Assembly (NCBI GenBank): GCA_947178115.1
Contig: CAMWXF010000103.1
Location: 1 to 6,655, forward strand
From: an uncultured Lachnospiraceae bacterium
GTDB taxonomy: Bacteria; Bacillota; Clostridia; Lachnospirales; Lachnospiraceae
Direction: 5' to 3'
Length of the DNA: 6,655 nt
Shown: positions 1 through 5,984 of the stretch, in pieces
Layout: every line of letters begins with the position of its first letter
Position numbering within the stretch: position 1 is the stretch's first letter
Notes under the pieces: model-generated
Database searches by the model: none
What the model was told of the DNA's origin: nothing
What the model saw: only the letters and a program-made list of their open reading frames with translations
Position numbers and translations under genes: made by a program

Positions 1-88
1 CGGAACGGAGTGCAAACGCGGCTCCGTAGATATTGCCTTCCCTCTGAGCGTCCGTCTCCGCCACCCCATAAACATCAACTCGTCCCAT
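1..88 (-). CDS. Possible N-terminal fragment of an unidentified leftward gene, cut by the window edge
   Basis: Reading leftward from the ATG at 88, the frame stays open to the window edge and gives 29 residues beginning MGRVDVYGVAETDAQ, with an ordinary, protein-like amino-acid mix. I do not recognise the family. Against it: no Shine-Dalgarno sequence precedes this ATG, and the frame is also open upstream of it, so the true start could lie elsewhere. A second leftward frame (containing FYTWDELMFMGW) and the exact antisense frame on the plus strand (ending at the TAA at 92-94) are open too, so strand and frame are not settled by 88 bases. If real and leftward, the gene would be divergent from the penicillin-binding protein and share the 89-287 intergenic region with it. 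Confidence 0.27.
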   Translation of the reverse strand, partial: MGRVDVYGVAETDAQREGNIYGAAFALRS

Positions 89-159
89 GTATAAAACTGC
101 ACAGAATCGTAAACAATTCTTAATATGGAAGAAAAACCCTTTATTTAGCCCGAAAACTT

Positions 160-168
160 TGCTATAAT
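160..168 (+). promoter_or_regulatory. Extended -10 promoter for the penicillin-binding protein gene
   Basis: A perfect TATAAT box (163-168) is preceded by TG plus one base (160-162), the extended -10 arrangement recognised by the housekeeping sigma factor. The -35 region at the usual spacing (about 140-145, TTTATT) is weak, which is common where an extended -10 compensates. Transcription would start near 175, giving a leader of about 113 nt before the ATG at 288. Confidence 0.65.
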
Positions 169-174
169 GCATGA

Positions 175-275
175 TAGGTTTATAGTACCTTTTTGCATAT
201 TAAATTTGCCAGGCATTCCTAAGCCTGATCGCATTGCAAGGTATTATGTGTCCATTGAGGGGGACTATCAACCTA
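175..275 (+). promoter_or_regulatory. Structured 5' leader of the PBP mRNA (candidate cis-regulatory RNA)
   Basis: By hand folding, three helices nest inside one another. The outer helix pairs 175-186 with 264-275 (11 of 12 positions, one T-C mismatch at 181/269). The middle helix pairs 187-190 and 194-197 with 235-242, with a three-T bulge. The inner helix pairs 207-214 with 223-233, including CAGGC/GCCTG around an 8-nt loop (215-222). The outer helix begins at the predicted transcription start and its 3' strand ends at the first A of the AAGGAGG ribosome binding site. No U-tract follows, so this is not a terminator-type attenuator. A role in translation initiation or mRNA 5'-end protection is inference. 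I do not recognise a known riboswitch class. Confidence 0.4.
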
Positions 276-281
276 AGGAGG
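275..281 (+). promoter_or_regulatory. Ribosome binding site of the PBP gene, deciding the ATG at 288
   Basis: AAGGAGG lies 6 nt before the ATG at 288. This near-perfect Shine-Dalgarno site makes 288 the start. An in-frame TTG at 234 has no comparable site, and its extra 18 residues would lie inside the structured leader. Confidence 0.85.
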
Positions 282-287
282 AGTATC

Positions 288-3029
288 ATGAATTATGGAA
301 AAAAAGGTGTCCGCAAGAAACAGCAGGCACTTCACGCTACATCCACCAAGTGGGCAAGAAAATTCGGATTCACTTTTATCCAATTGTGTCTGGTCGCCAT
401 AATCGGTGTGGGGATCATCGGCATCAGCGCCGGTATCGGCATCTTCAAAGGCGTACTCGCCACAGCTCCGGACATCGGCAATATCGACGTTACACCCACA
501 GGTTTTTCCACTTTTGCATATGATATAGAAGGCAGACAGATTGCGAAGCTGGTATCTACGAATTCCAACCGAATCCCCGTTTCCATCGACATGGTTCCCA
601 AGGATCTTCAGAATGCCTTCGTAGCCGTGGAAGATGCCCGTTTTTATGACCATAACGGCATCGATATCAAGGGCATCATCCGTGCCGCCAAAGTGGGCAT
701 CGTAAATAAATTAAAAGGCGGCGACTTCACGGAGGGCGCCAGCACGATCACGCAGCAGCTTCTCAAGAATAATGTTTTCACTAACTGGACCAGCGAGGAT
801 TCTTTTGCCGAGCGGTTAAAGCGTAAGATACAGGAACAGTATCTGGCTCTGGAACTTGAGAAAGTCATGGATAAGGACTCTATCCTGATCAACTATATGA
901 ACACCATTAATTTGGGGCAGAACACACTGGGCGTTCAGGCTGCTTCCATGCGCTATTTCAACAAGTCCGTCAGCGATCTGACCTTGTCGGAGTGCGCTGT
1001 CATCGCAGGAATCACCCAGAATCCTTCCAGATATAATCCGATCACGCATCCAGACGAGAACGCAAAGCGTCGTGAAAAAGTGCTGAAAGACATGAAAGAG
1101 GAAGGCTATATTACACAGGAGCAGTATGATGAGGCGATGGCGGACGACGTATATTCCCGCATCCAGATCGCTGATTCCGAGAATGAGGATTCCGCCGTCA
1201 ATACATACTTCGTAGATGCACTGACGGAAGATGTTCTGGAAGATCTGATTGCTGCCGGATACAATGAAACCCAGGCATTTACACTGCTCTACAGCGGCGG
1301 TCTGAAGATTTATTCCACTCAGGACCCGAAGATCCAGCGGATCTGCGACGAGACTTTTGCGGATGAGACCAACTTCCCCGCCAATACGAAATGGTATCTG
1401 AATTATGAGCTGACCATAGAGAAAAGCAATGGCGACCGGGAAAACCACAGCACGGAAATGTTCCGTACCTTCTGGAGAGATAACCGTTCCAAGGCTTATA
1501 ACCTGATCTATACCTCTCAGGAAGAAGCATATCAGGATATCGAATTATACAAGGAAGCCGTTATGGGATCCGGCGATGAGGTATTCGGCGAAACCATCAG
1601 CTTAACACCCCAGCCGCAGGTATCCATTGTTGTGGAAGACCAGAGCACCGGCTATATCGTTGCCATGGAAGGCGGACGCGGCGCCAAATCGGGAAGCCGG
1701 ACGTTGAATCGTGCAACAGACACCACCAGACAGCCCGGTTCCACCTTTAAGGTCGTATCGACCTATGCACCGGCTTTTGACAGCGCCGGACTCACTCTTG
1801 CCACAGTGATGAACGACGCACCGTTTAATTATGCGGACGGACGCCCTGTAGCGAACTGGTACGGCGAGACTTACCGAGGACTCTCTTCACTCAGGGAAGG
1901 TATCGCGCAGTCCATGAATATCGTCGCCGTCAAGACACTGACACAGATCACGCCGCAGCTCGGTTATGACTATCTGACGAACTTCGGCTTTACCACATTG
2001 GAAGATCGCAAAGAGATCAACGGAAAAATATACTCAGATATCCAGCAGGCACTGGCGCTGGGCGGCATTACCAACGGTGTTACAAATGAAGAGTTAAACG
2101 CTGCCTACGCATGTATTGCCAACGGCGGCACTTACATCAAACCCAAGCTCTACACGAAGGTACTTGATCACGACGGCAATATCATCCTGGACAATACAAT
2201 GCCTCAGTCCAGACAGGTAATTAAGGAAACTACCGCATTCCTGCTGACCAACGCCATGGTGGACGTGGTCACGGTGGGAACCGGAGGTTCCGTGCATTTC
2301 AGTGACATGGCGATGGCCGGTAAAACCGGTACGACCTCGGACTACAACGATGTATGGTTCTCCGGCTATACACCCTATTATACGGCAACTACCTGGGCAG
2401 GATTTGATAATAACGTTAAACTTACGGGAGATGAAAAGAATCTTGCCAAGAAGCTGTGGCGTACCGTCATGTCTAAGATCCACGAAGAACTGCCTAACGA
2501 ACCGTTCAAGGTTCCTTCCGGCATCGTGACTGCTACGGTATGTTCCCGCTCCGGCAAACTGCCGATTGACGGGTTATGCAGCGGCACTCTCCGCTCAGAA
2601 TACTTCGCTGAAGGAACCGTACCCACAGAAACCTGCGACGTACATTATGCCGGTCAGGTCTGCACATACAGCAGTCTGCCCGCATGTGAAGGATGTCCGT
2701 TCAAGGTAGAGGGCGTGTTGGAACTTATACCGATTGAAGATGTCTCCCTGCAAAGCGGTTCCGGTTCGGCAATGGCACAGCCTGAGACACCGGAAGAGCC
2801 CGTCATCGGCGAAGACGGCTCCGTTATTCCCGCCCCCATACCGGCACCGCAGACAAATATGTGTCCGCACAACGCGGAGTTCTTCGCGAATCCCAATTGG
2901 GAAGCGATCGTAAACGGACAGCGGGCAGAAATAGAACAGCGTAACGCTGCCGCAGCAGCAGCGGCACAGGCGGCCGCGCAGGCAGCTGCACAACAGGCGG
3001 CGGAACAGCCGCAGCCTGAGGCACAGTAG
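288..3029 (+). CDS. Class A (bifunctional) penicillin-binding protein, PBP1A-type transglycosylase/transpeptidase
   Basis: A 913-aa membrane-anchored enzyme that polymerises lipid II into glycan strands and cross-links the stem peptides on the outer membrane face. A basic cytoplasmic N-terminus is followed by one membrane segment (about 26-53). The GT51 glycosyltransferase domain shows EDARFYDHNGID with catalytic Glu115, EGASTITQQLLKNN (149-162) and RKIQE with the second Glu183. GGLKIYST (337-343) marks the linker. The transpeptidase domain begins near 444 and keeps all three motifs: S485-T-F-K488 (acylated serine), S542-M-N544 and K679-T-G681. After KTG comes a Cys-bearing extension (Cys 752, 764, 783, 792, 800, 803, 859) and an Ala/Gln-rich tail (886-913). 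The gene is known elsewhere under names such as ponA, mrcA or pbpA; the exact paralogue cannot be settled here. It has its own promoter and terminator and is probably monocistronic. It would bind beta-lactams at Ser485. Confidence 0.96.
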   Translation: MNYGKKGVRKKQQALHATSTKWARKFGFTFIQLCLVAIIGVGIIGISAGIGIFKGVLATAPDIGNIDVTPTGFSTFAYDIEGRQIAKLVSTNSNRIPVSIDMVPKDLQNAFVAVEDARFYDHNGIDIKGIIRAAKVGIVNKLKGGDFTEGASTITQQLLKNNVFTNWTSEDSFAERLKRKIQEQYLALELEKVMDKDSILINYMNTINLGQNTLGVQAASMRYFNKSVSDLTLSECAVIAGITQNPSRYNPITHPDENAKRREKVLKDMKEEGYITQEQYDEAMADDVYSRIQIADSENEDSAVNTYFVDALTEDVLEDLIAAGYNETQAFTLLYSGGLKIYSTQDPKIQRICDETFADETNFPANTKWYLNYELTIEKSNGDRENHSTEMFRTFWRDNRSKAYNLIYTSQEEAYQDIELYKEAVMGSGDEVFGETISLTPQPQVSIVVEDQSTGYIVAMEGGRGAKSGSRTLNRATDTTRQPGSTFKVVSTYAPAFDSAGLTLATVMNDAPFNYADGRPVANWYGETYRGLSSLREGIAQSMNIVAVKTLTQITPQLGYDYLTNFGFTTLEDRKEINGKIYSDIQQALALGGITNGVTNEELNAAYACIANGGTYIKPKLYTKVLDHDGNIILDNTMPQSRQVIKETTAFLLTNAMVDVVTVGTGGSVHFSDMAMAGKTGTTSDYNDVWFSGYTPYYTATTWAGFDNNVKLTGDEKNLAKKLWRTVMSKIHEELPNEPFKVPSGIVTATVCSRSGKLPIDGLCSGTLRSEYFAEGTVPTETCDVHYAGQVCTYSSLPACEGCPFKVEGVLELIPIEDVSLQSGSGSAMAQPETPEEPVIGEDGSVIPAPIPAPQTNMCPHNAEFFANPNWEAIVNGQRAEIEQRNAAAAAAAQAAAQAAAQQAAEQPQPEAQ

Positions 3030-3052
3030 AAAAAATCGAGCTATGCTCGATT
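3030..3052 (-). terminator. Leftward intrinsic terminator abutting the PBP stop codon
   Basis: A 7-bp inverted repeat, AATCGAG (3034-3040) and CTCGATT (3046-3052), flanks a 5-nt loop. Read on the minus strand, the hairpin runs straight into a T-tract (complement of the A-run at 3030-3035). On the plus strand no T-run follows. It would therefore stop leftward transcripts just before they enter the antisense of the PBP gene, as a backup to the terminator at 3122-3168. Confidence 0.5.
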
Positions 3053-3121
3053 GCGAGATATTACTTATGAGATACTACGCTTCTCCTCAAACTCGAAATA
3101 AGCCAGAGACTTTCCTAATAT

Positions 3122-3168
3122 AAAAAGACAGGTACAGAATTCGTATAGAGTCTGTACCTGCCTTTTTT
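3122..3168. terminator. Bidirectional intrinsic terminator between convergent genes
   Basis: CAGGTACAGA (3129-3138) and TCTGTACCTG (3151-3160) form a perfect 10-bp stem around a 12-nt loop. A T-run follows on the plus strand (3163-3168), and an A-run precedes on the left (3122-3126), which becomes a T-run on the minus strand. It can therefore end both the rightward PBP transcript and the leftward transcript of the 3222-5703 cluster. Confidence 0.88.
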
Positions 3169-3221
3169 GAATAAACCCTTAGCCCTGCCTCTTGATATCT
3201 TATAGAATATAGTTTCAAGCG

Positions 3222-3500
3222 CTATATACCCTTGATCTCCCTGATCTTAGCTTCCAGATCCACGATCGAATTCCGGGCATTCTCGATATCTCTGCACGCA
3301 TCCTCATACTCTTCCTCTGGTGTCGAACCGTGCTTGTCATAATAGATCTTGCCAATCTCGACATAGCGCTTTTTGATAATATCCTCGCATGTATGGATCT
3401 GTCCTTTCAGATTGGCCACCTCAGCCATGTCTTTTGCCTTATCCGTCACTTCTCTACCTTTCGTAGTGATCGTCTCGCCGATTTTATCAAAAAAATCCAT
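3222..3500 (-). CDS. Small charged coiled-coil protein of unknown function (92 aa)
   Basis: A 92-aa hypothetical protein beginning MDFFDKIGETI. It has no signal peptide or membrane segment and is very rich in Lys, Glu, Asp and Ile. Residues 1-30 look like an amphipathic helix with repeated Lys-Gly/Ala spacing. The rest (about 31-92) is predicted by eye to be a helical hairpin or coiled coil, with a central IGKIYYDKHG segment and only two Cys. I recall similar N-termini in longer Clostridia proteins that end in a zinc ribbon; this copy has no such domain, and the recollection is not a database result. The start is supported by AAAAGGAGA (3507-3515) 6 nt upstream. It lies 80 nt behind the HAD gene on the same strand and ahead of the shared terminator, so it may be the last gene of that transcript. 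No function can be assigned. Confidence 0.82.
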   Translation of the reverse strand: MDFFDKIGETITTKGREVTDKAKDMAEVANLKGQIHTCEDIIKKRYVEIGKIYYDKHGSTPEEEYEDACRDIENARNSIVDLEAKIREIKGI

Positions 3501-3580
3501 TCTGCTTCTCCTTTTCTCATGATCGACGGAATCCCGCCTTCATTTCGTTTCTGTTATTACCTATCATTCTACACCATTCA

Positions 3581-4345
3581 TCAGTCAGTGGCAAGAAGCC
3601 TGCTGCACAATGCACGCAGATTCATCCGCTGCATGGCATAATCCGCATCTTTCTCCCCGTCTGCAGCCTTCTGTGTCCGCGGCGATATTGCGGAATGGAT
3701 ATAGAAGCTGTCCATTCCCATCTGTCTGGCTCCTGCAATGTCGCTCTCTAAATCATTACCGATCATCAGCGACTCCTCAGAAGATAAACCATATCTCTCC
3801 AGCAAGATCTCATAGAATCGTTGATCCGGCTTCTTACAGCCATGATCGGACGAGATCAGTATGCCATCGAAAAGGTCATGGATCCCCAGATAATACAATT
3901 CATACTCTGTGAAAATACGCTGCGCATTGGAGAGCAGATAGACGCCTCTGCCTGCATCCCGCAAAGCAGTCAGCAATTCCTTCGCATAATCATAGAGCCT
4001 GATATATTTTGTGGCACAGGCACGAAACATCTGTCCTGTGTGGATGACCAGTTCTTTATCGGCATTTATACCCTTTGCTTCATACAGTTCTCCGAATACC
4101 TCCTCGATCGGTATCTCCGGATATGCCTCATGTGCATACTGTACGGCGTGTTCTTGCTTTAACGCCTTCTCCTTGCCCTGTACCAACGTAAGATACGCCT
4201 GCTGTAATTCCTCCGCTTCGTAGCGTGCGCCGTAATAACCGTAGAAAAGGCTCATGTGATCCCACAGCTTCCGTTCCGATTCGTCGGTGCGGATGTCTAC
4301 CAGTGTTCCGTATAGATCGAATATGTAGTTGCGGTATTGTTTCAT
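3581..4345 (-). CDS. HAD-superfamily hydrolase (haloacid dehalogenase-like phosphatase)
   Basis: A 254-aa soluble HAD enzyme, probably hydrolysing a small phosphorylated metabolite through an aspartyl-phosphate intermediate. Motif I is FDLYGTLVD with nucleophile Asp10. Motif II is LLSN with Ser139. Motif III is KKPD with Lys172. Motif IV is GNDLESD, with Asp198 and Asp202 as Mg2+ ligands. Residues about 18-125 form a helical C1-type cap. The usual second Asp of DxDGT is Tyr12 here, a change also seen in L-2-haloacid dehalogenases (DxYGT), so phosphatase activity is likely but not certain. Length fits the family. The start is fixed by AAAGGAGG (4354-4361) 8 nt upstream. It begins 35 nt after the stop of the oxidoreductase gene on the same strand, consistent with an operon. 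The substrate cannot be read from the sequence. Confidence 0.92.
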   Translation of the reverse strand: MKQYRNYIFDLYGTLVDIRTDESERKLWDHMSLFYGYYGARYEAEELQQAYLTLVQGKEKALKQEHAVQYAHEAYPEIPIEEVFGELYEAKGINADKELVIHTGQMFRACATKYIRLYDYAKELLTALRDAGRGVYLLSNAQRIFTEYELYYLGIHDLFDGILISSDHGCKKPDQRFYEILLERYGLSSEESLMIGNDLESDIAGARQMGMDSFYIHSAISPRTQKAADGEKDADYAMQRMNLRALCSRLLATD

Positions 4346-4380
4346 GATCGTGTCCTCCTTTGGTGAATGATTTCGTATCT

Positions 4381-5703
4381 TTACTGATCGTTAAGCAGTT
4401 TCTCATACGGCATCAGCATCCCTTCCGTCATCTTCGACTGGAGCTGATTTTTGCCCACCGGCATGCGCATCAACGCTCCGACGGCCTGCATCATCATGAT
4501 CTTCCCAATTTTCTTCTGCGGGAAGTCGTAGAAATGATGCTTCTTATAAAATTGGTGATCTGCCTTCATCATGCCCTGCATCTCAAAGATCAGGTCACGG
4601 AAAATCTTCATGCCTCCGATTCCGTAGAAATTCTCATTCACCATCAGTTGATTTTCCAATGCATAGGCAAGATCATCCGCACAGATGCGAATCTCATCTC
4701 TGCTTCCGTTCTCCCCACCGTTTTCGTTGACTGCCACTCCCGCGAGATAGTTTCCTCCTACCTGACTTCTCGCCTCGATGATCATGCGCAGATTTTCTTC
4801 CCTGCTCAACTCGCCGTCCACAAGATACGCCGTGGGTTTCCCCATCGTAACTGTACGATGACCGTTACAGAACTGTCTGTCATCATAAGTCTTAAACAAG
4901 GACCCCATGGAGTGATCTTTGATGGAAAAAGCATAGACGATGCTGTCCGAGCGTTGTATCCGTTCCCGCAGAAAACTGTCAAATCCATCCTGATAAACGC
5001 ATGTTCCGTCTACAGCACAGTGAAAACATCCGAGACACCCTCCCTTAAACTCAAAGTCGCGCAGATTAACCACATGGCTGACATAAGGAAATGCCTTCCT
5101 GAAATCAATGATCATGCGGCGCAGTCTCTCGTTATCCTTGGCGCAGTCCGTCACGATCACAACACGATATTTTTCATCCTTATTATGCACGGTCAGTTTT
5201 CCGTCTGCTTCGGAGCCGGAAGTTTTCTCTCTTCCTATCATATAATTTATATACTTCCAGTATTTGAGCACATCCCTTCGTCCCTGCTCTTTCAAAAGGT
5301 CTTCCATATCCGCCGAAAATCCCCTGAACACTCGCATGCCCATATCACGGCAGTTATCTTCCACATAGCGGTGAGCCGTTATATCATAAAAATGCTTGGA
5401 TGTGGTGAGCTGAACCATATATTTACCTTTCACATCAAGCTGCTCCTGCTTCATCAACTCTATAAAGCGATGAAGCTGTGACGGCGCAATAAAAGTATAT
5501 ACAGGATAACAGAACAAAATAAGTTTCGCTCTTCCCACCGCCTCCCTCGCCTGCGTCATATCCTGTTCGAATAACCGGATCTGCGCACCCACATGGAGTG
5601 TCTCAAATTCATCCTGTGGAAACTGTTTTTGCAGGAAACGGATCGTCTGATAAGTAATGCTGTTCTTCCCCTTAGGGCTTCCGTTGATCACCAATACATT
5701 CAT
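4381..5703 (-). CDS. Two-lobed flavodoxin-like NAD(P)H-dependent oxidoreductase / iron-sulfur flavoprotein
   Basis: A 440-aa cytoplasmic protein of the NADPH-dependent FMN reductase / flavodoxin-like superfamily. The N-terminal lobe (about 1-160) begins MNVLVINGSPKGKNS, the beta-strand plus phosphate-binding loop that holds FMN, followed by LILFCYPVYTFIAPSQLHRFIELM (about 61-84). A second, similar lobe starts near 178 (YRVVIVTDCAKDNERLRRMI). It carries GGCLGCFHCAVDGTC with Cys 223, 226, 229 and 235, a CX2CX2CX5C spacing like the [4Fe-4S] motif of iron-sulfur flavoproteins, then SDSIVYAFSIKDHSMGSLFKTYDD. The C-terminus (about 350-440) is helical with Met-rich stretches. The start at 5703 is chosen because AAGGAGG (5713-5719) lies 9 nt upstream. 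It is the first gene of the leftward cluster. Electron donor and acceptor are unknown. Confidence 0.9.
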   Translation of the reverse strand: MNVLVINGSPKGKNSITYQTIRFLQKQFPQDEFETLHVGAQIRLFEQDMTQAREAVGRAKLILFCYPVYTFIAPSQLHRFIELMKQEQLDVKGKYMVQLTTSKHFYDITAHRYVEDNCRDMGMRVFRGFSADMEDLLKEQGRRDVLKYWKYINYMIGREKTSGSEADGKLTVHNKDEKYRVVIVTDCAKDNERLRRMIIDFRKAFPYVSHVVNLRDFEFKGGCLGCFHCAVDGTCVYQDGFDSFLRERIQRSDSIVYAFSIKDHSMGSLFKTYDDRQFCNGHRTVTMGKPTAYLVDGELSREENLRMIIEARSQVGGNYLAGVAVNENGGENGSRDEIRICADDLAYALENQLMVNENFYGIGGMKIFRDLIFEMQGMMKADHQFYKKHHFYDFPQKKIGKIMMMQAVGALMRMPVGKNQLQSKMTEGMLMPYEKLLNDQ

Positions 5704-5712
5704 TTCTGCTTT

Positions 5713-5719
5713 CCTCCTT
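5713..5719 (-). promoter_or_regulatory. Ribosome binding site of the flavoprotein gene, deciding the start at 5703
   Basis: On the minus strand AAGGAGG lies 9 nt before the ATG at 5703, where the flavodoxin fold begins directly (MNVLVINGSP). In-frame ATGs at 5778 and 5832 lack such a site, and the latter falls within the tRNA terminator region, so they are not used here. Confidence 0.85.
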
Positions 5720-5727
5720 CTTAAATT

Positions 5728-5757
5728 ATCATAACCCACAACCAAGCTGTCGCACAA
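5728..5757 (-). promoter_or_regulatory. Candidate promoter for the flavoprotein-HAD-small protein cluster
   Basis: On the minus strand TTGTGC (5752-5757) and TATGAT (5728-5733) are separated by 18 bp and sit just upstream of the ribosome binding site, downstream of the tRNA terminator. The -10 is good (5 of 6) and the -35 moderate (4 of 6). Transcription would start near 5720, leaving a very short leader. Confidence 0.4.
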
Positions 5758-5799
5758 GAGCAAAGAAGTTCTTTTCATACGGAATGCTTTCCTGTAAAA

Positions 5800-5829
5800 T
5801 GAAAAATCCCCGACAAACGTCAGGGATTT
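5800..5829 (-). terminator. Intrinsic terminator of the tRNA-Thr transcript
   Basis: On the minus strand an 11-bp stem (complements of 5819-5829 and 5804-5814, one G-T wobble) encloses a 4-nt GTTT loop and is followed by a T-rich stretch. It begins 4 nt after the tRNA 3' end. It separates the tRNA from the flavoprotein gene. Confidence 0.85.
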
Positions 5830-5833
5830 CATA

Positions 5834-5906
5834 AGCTGCTGACGGGAATCGGACCCGTGACCTCCGCACTACCAATGCGACGCTCTACCGACTGAGCCAC
5901 AGCAGC
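5834..5906 (-). tRNA. tRNA-Thr (anticodon GGT)
   Basis: A 73-nt cloverleaf reads on the minus strand. The acceptor stem GCTGCTG/CAGCAGC is perfect. The D arm is GCTC/GAGC with loop AGTCGGTA. The anticodon stem TCGCA/TGCGG has one T-G wobble, and the loop TTGGTAG gives anticodon GGT, decoding ACC/ACU threonine codons. The variable loop is AGGTC. The T stem is ACGGG/CCCGT and the discriminator is T73. No CCA is encoded, so it must be added post-transcriptionally. The T loop reads TCCGATT, with C rather than the near-universal T at position 55. It has its own promoter and terminator and lies downstream of sigH on the same strand. Confidence 0.96.
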
Positions 5907-5942
5907 ATTCCGGTGACCATGCTATGCTGACCACCATGCTGT

Positions 5943-5972
5943 AGTATATCATAGTCTTTTTGCCTTTGTCAA
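5943..5972 (-). promoter_or_regulatory. Strong housekeeping promoter of tRNA-Thr
   Basis: On the minus strand a perfect TTGACA -35 (5967-5972) and a TATACT -10 (5943-5948) are 18 bp apart, with an extended -10 TGA just before the -10 box. The predicted start near 5936 leaves a precursor leader of about 30 nt before the mature tRNA 5' end at 5906. This near-consensus promoter fits a stable RNA gene. Confidence 0.8.
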
Positions 5973-5984
5973 CAATTCTTTCTC

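Noticed and set aside
234..287. Earlier TTG start for the PBP, adding 18 residues.
   Set aside because: It has no good ribosome binding site and lies inside the structured leader, while AAGGAGG sits 6 nt before the ATG at 288.
816..1448. Leftward open frame of 210 codons inside the PBP gene.
   Set aside because: It lies wholly antisense to conserved PBP coding sequence, has no ribosome binding site and a composition unlike a real protein.
3516..3540. Small GGCGG/CCGTC hairpin on the minus strand between the HAD gene and the small protein gene, considered as a terminator.
   Set aside because: The stem is only 5 bp with a wobble pair and no T-run follows, so it probably does not stop transcription.
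3330..3641. Rightward open frame of 103 codons across the small protein gene and the following gap.
   Set aside because: It is antisense to two better-supported genes and has no ribosome binding site or recognisable domain.
4360..5481. Long rightward open frame of 373 codons opposite the flavoprotein gene.
   Set aside because: It is the antisense shadow of a gene with clear flavodoxin and Cys motifs and a strong ribosome binding site. Its own product is rich in His, Ile and Leu, shows no domain, and has no Shine-Dalgarno site.
5704..5832. N-terminal extension of the flavoprotein by 43 residues.
   Set aside because: It would begin in the tRNA terminator region and has no Shine-Dalgarno site. 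The flavodoxin fold starts exactly at the ATG at 5703.
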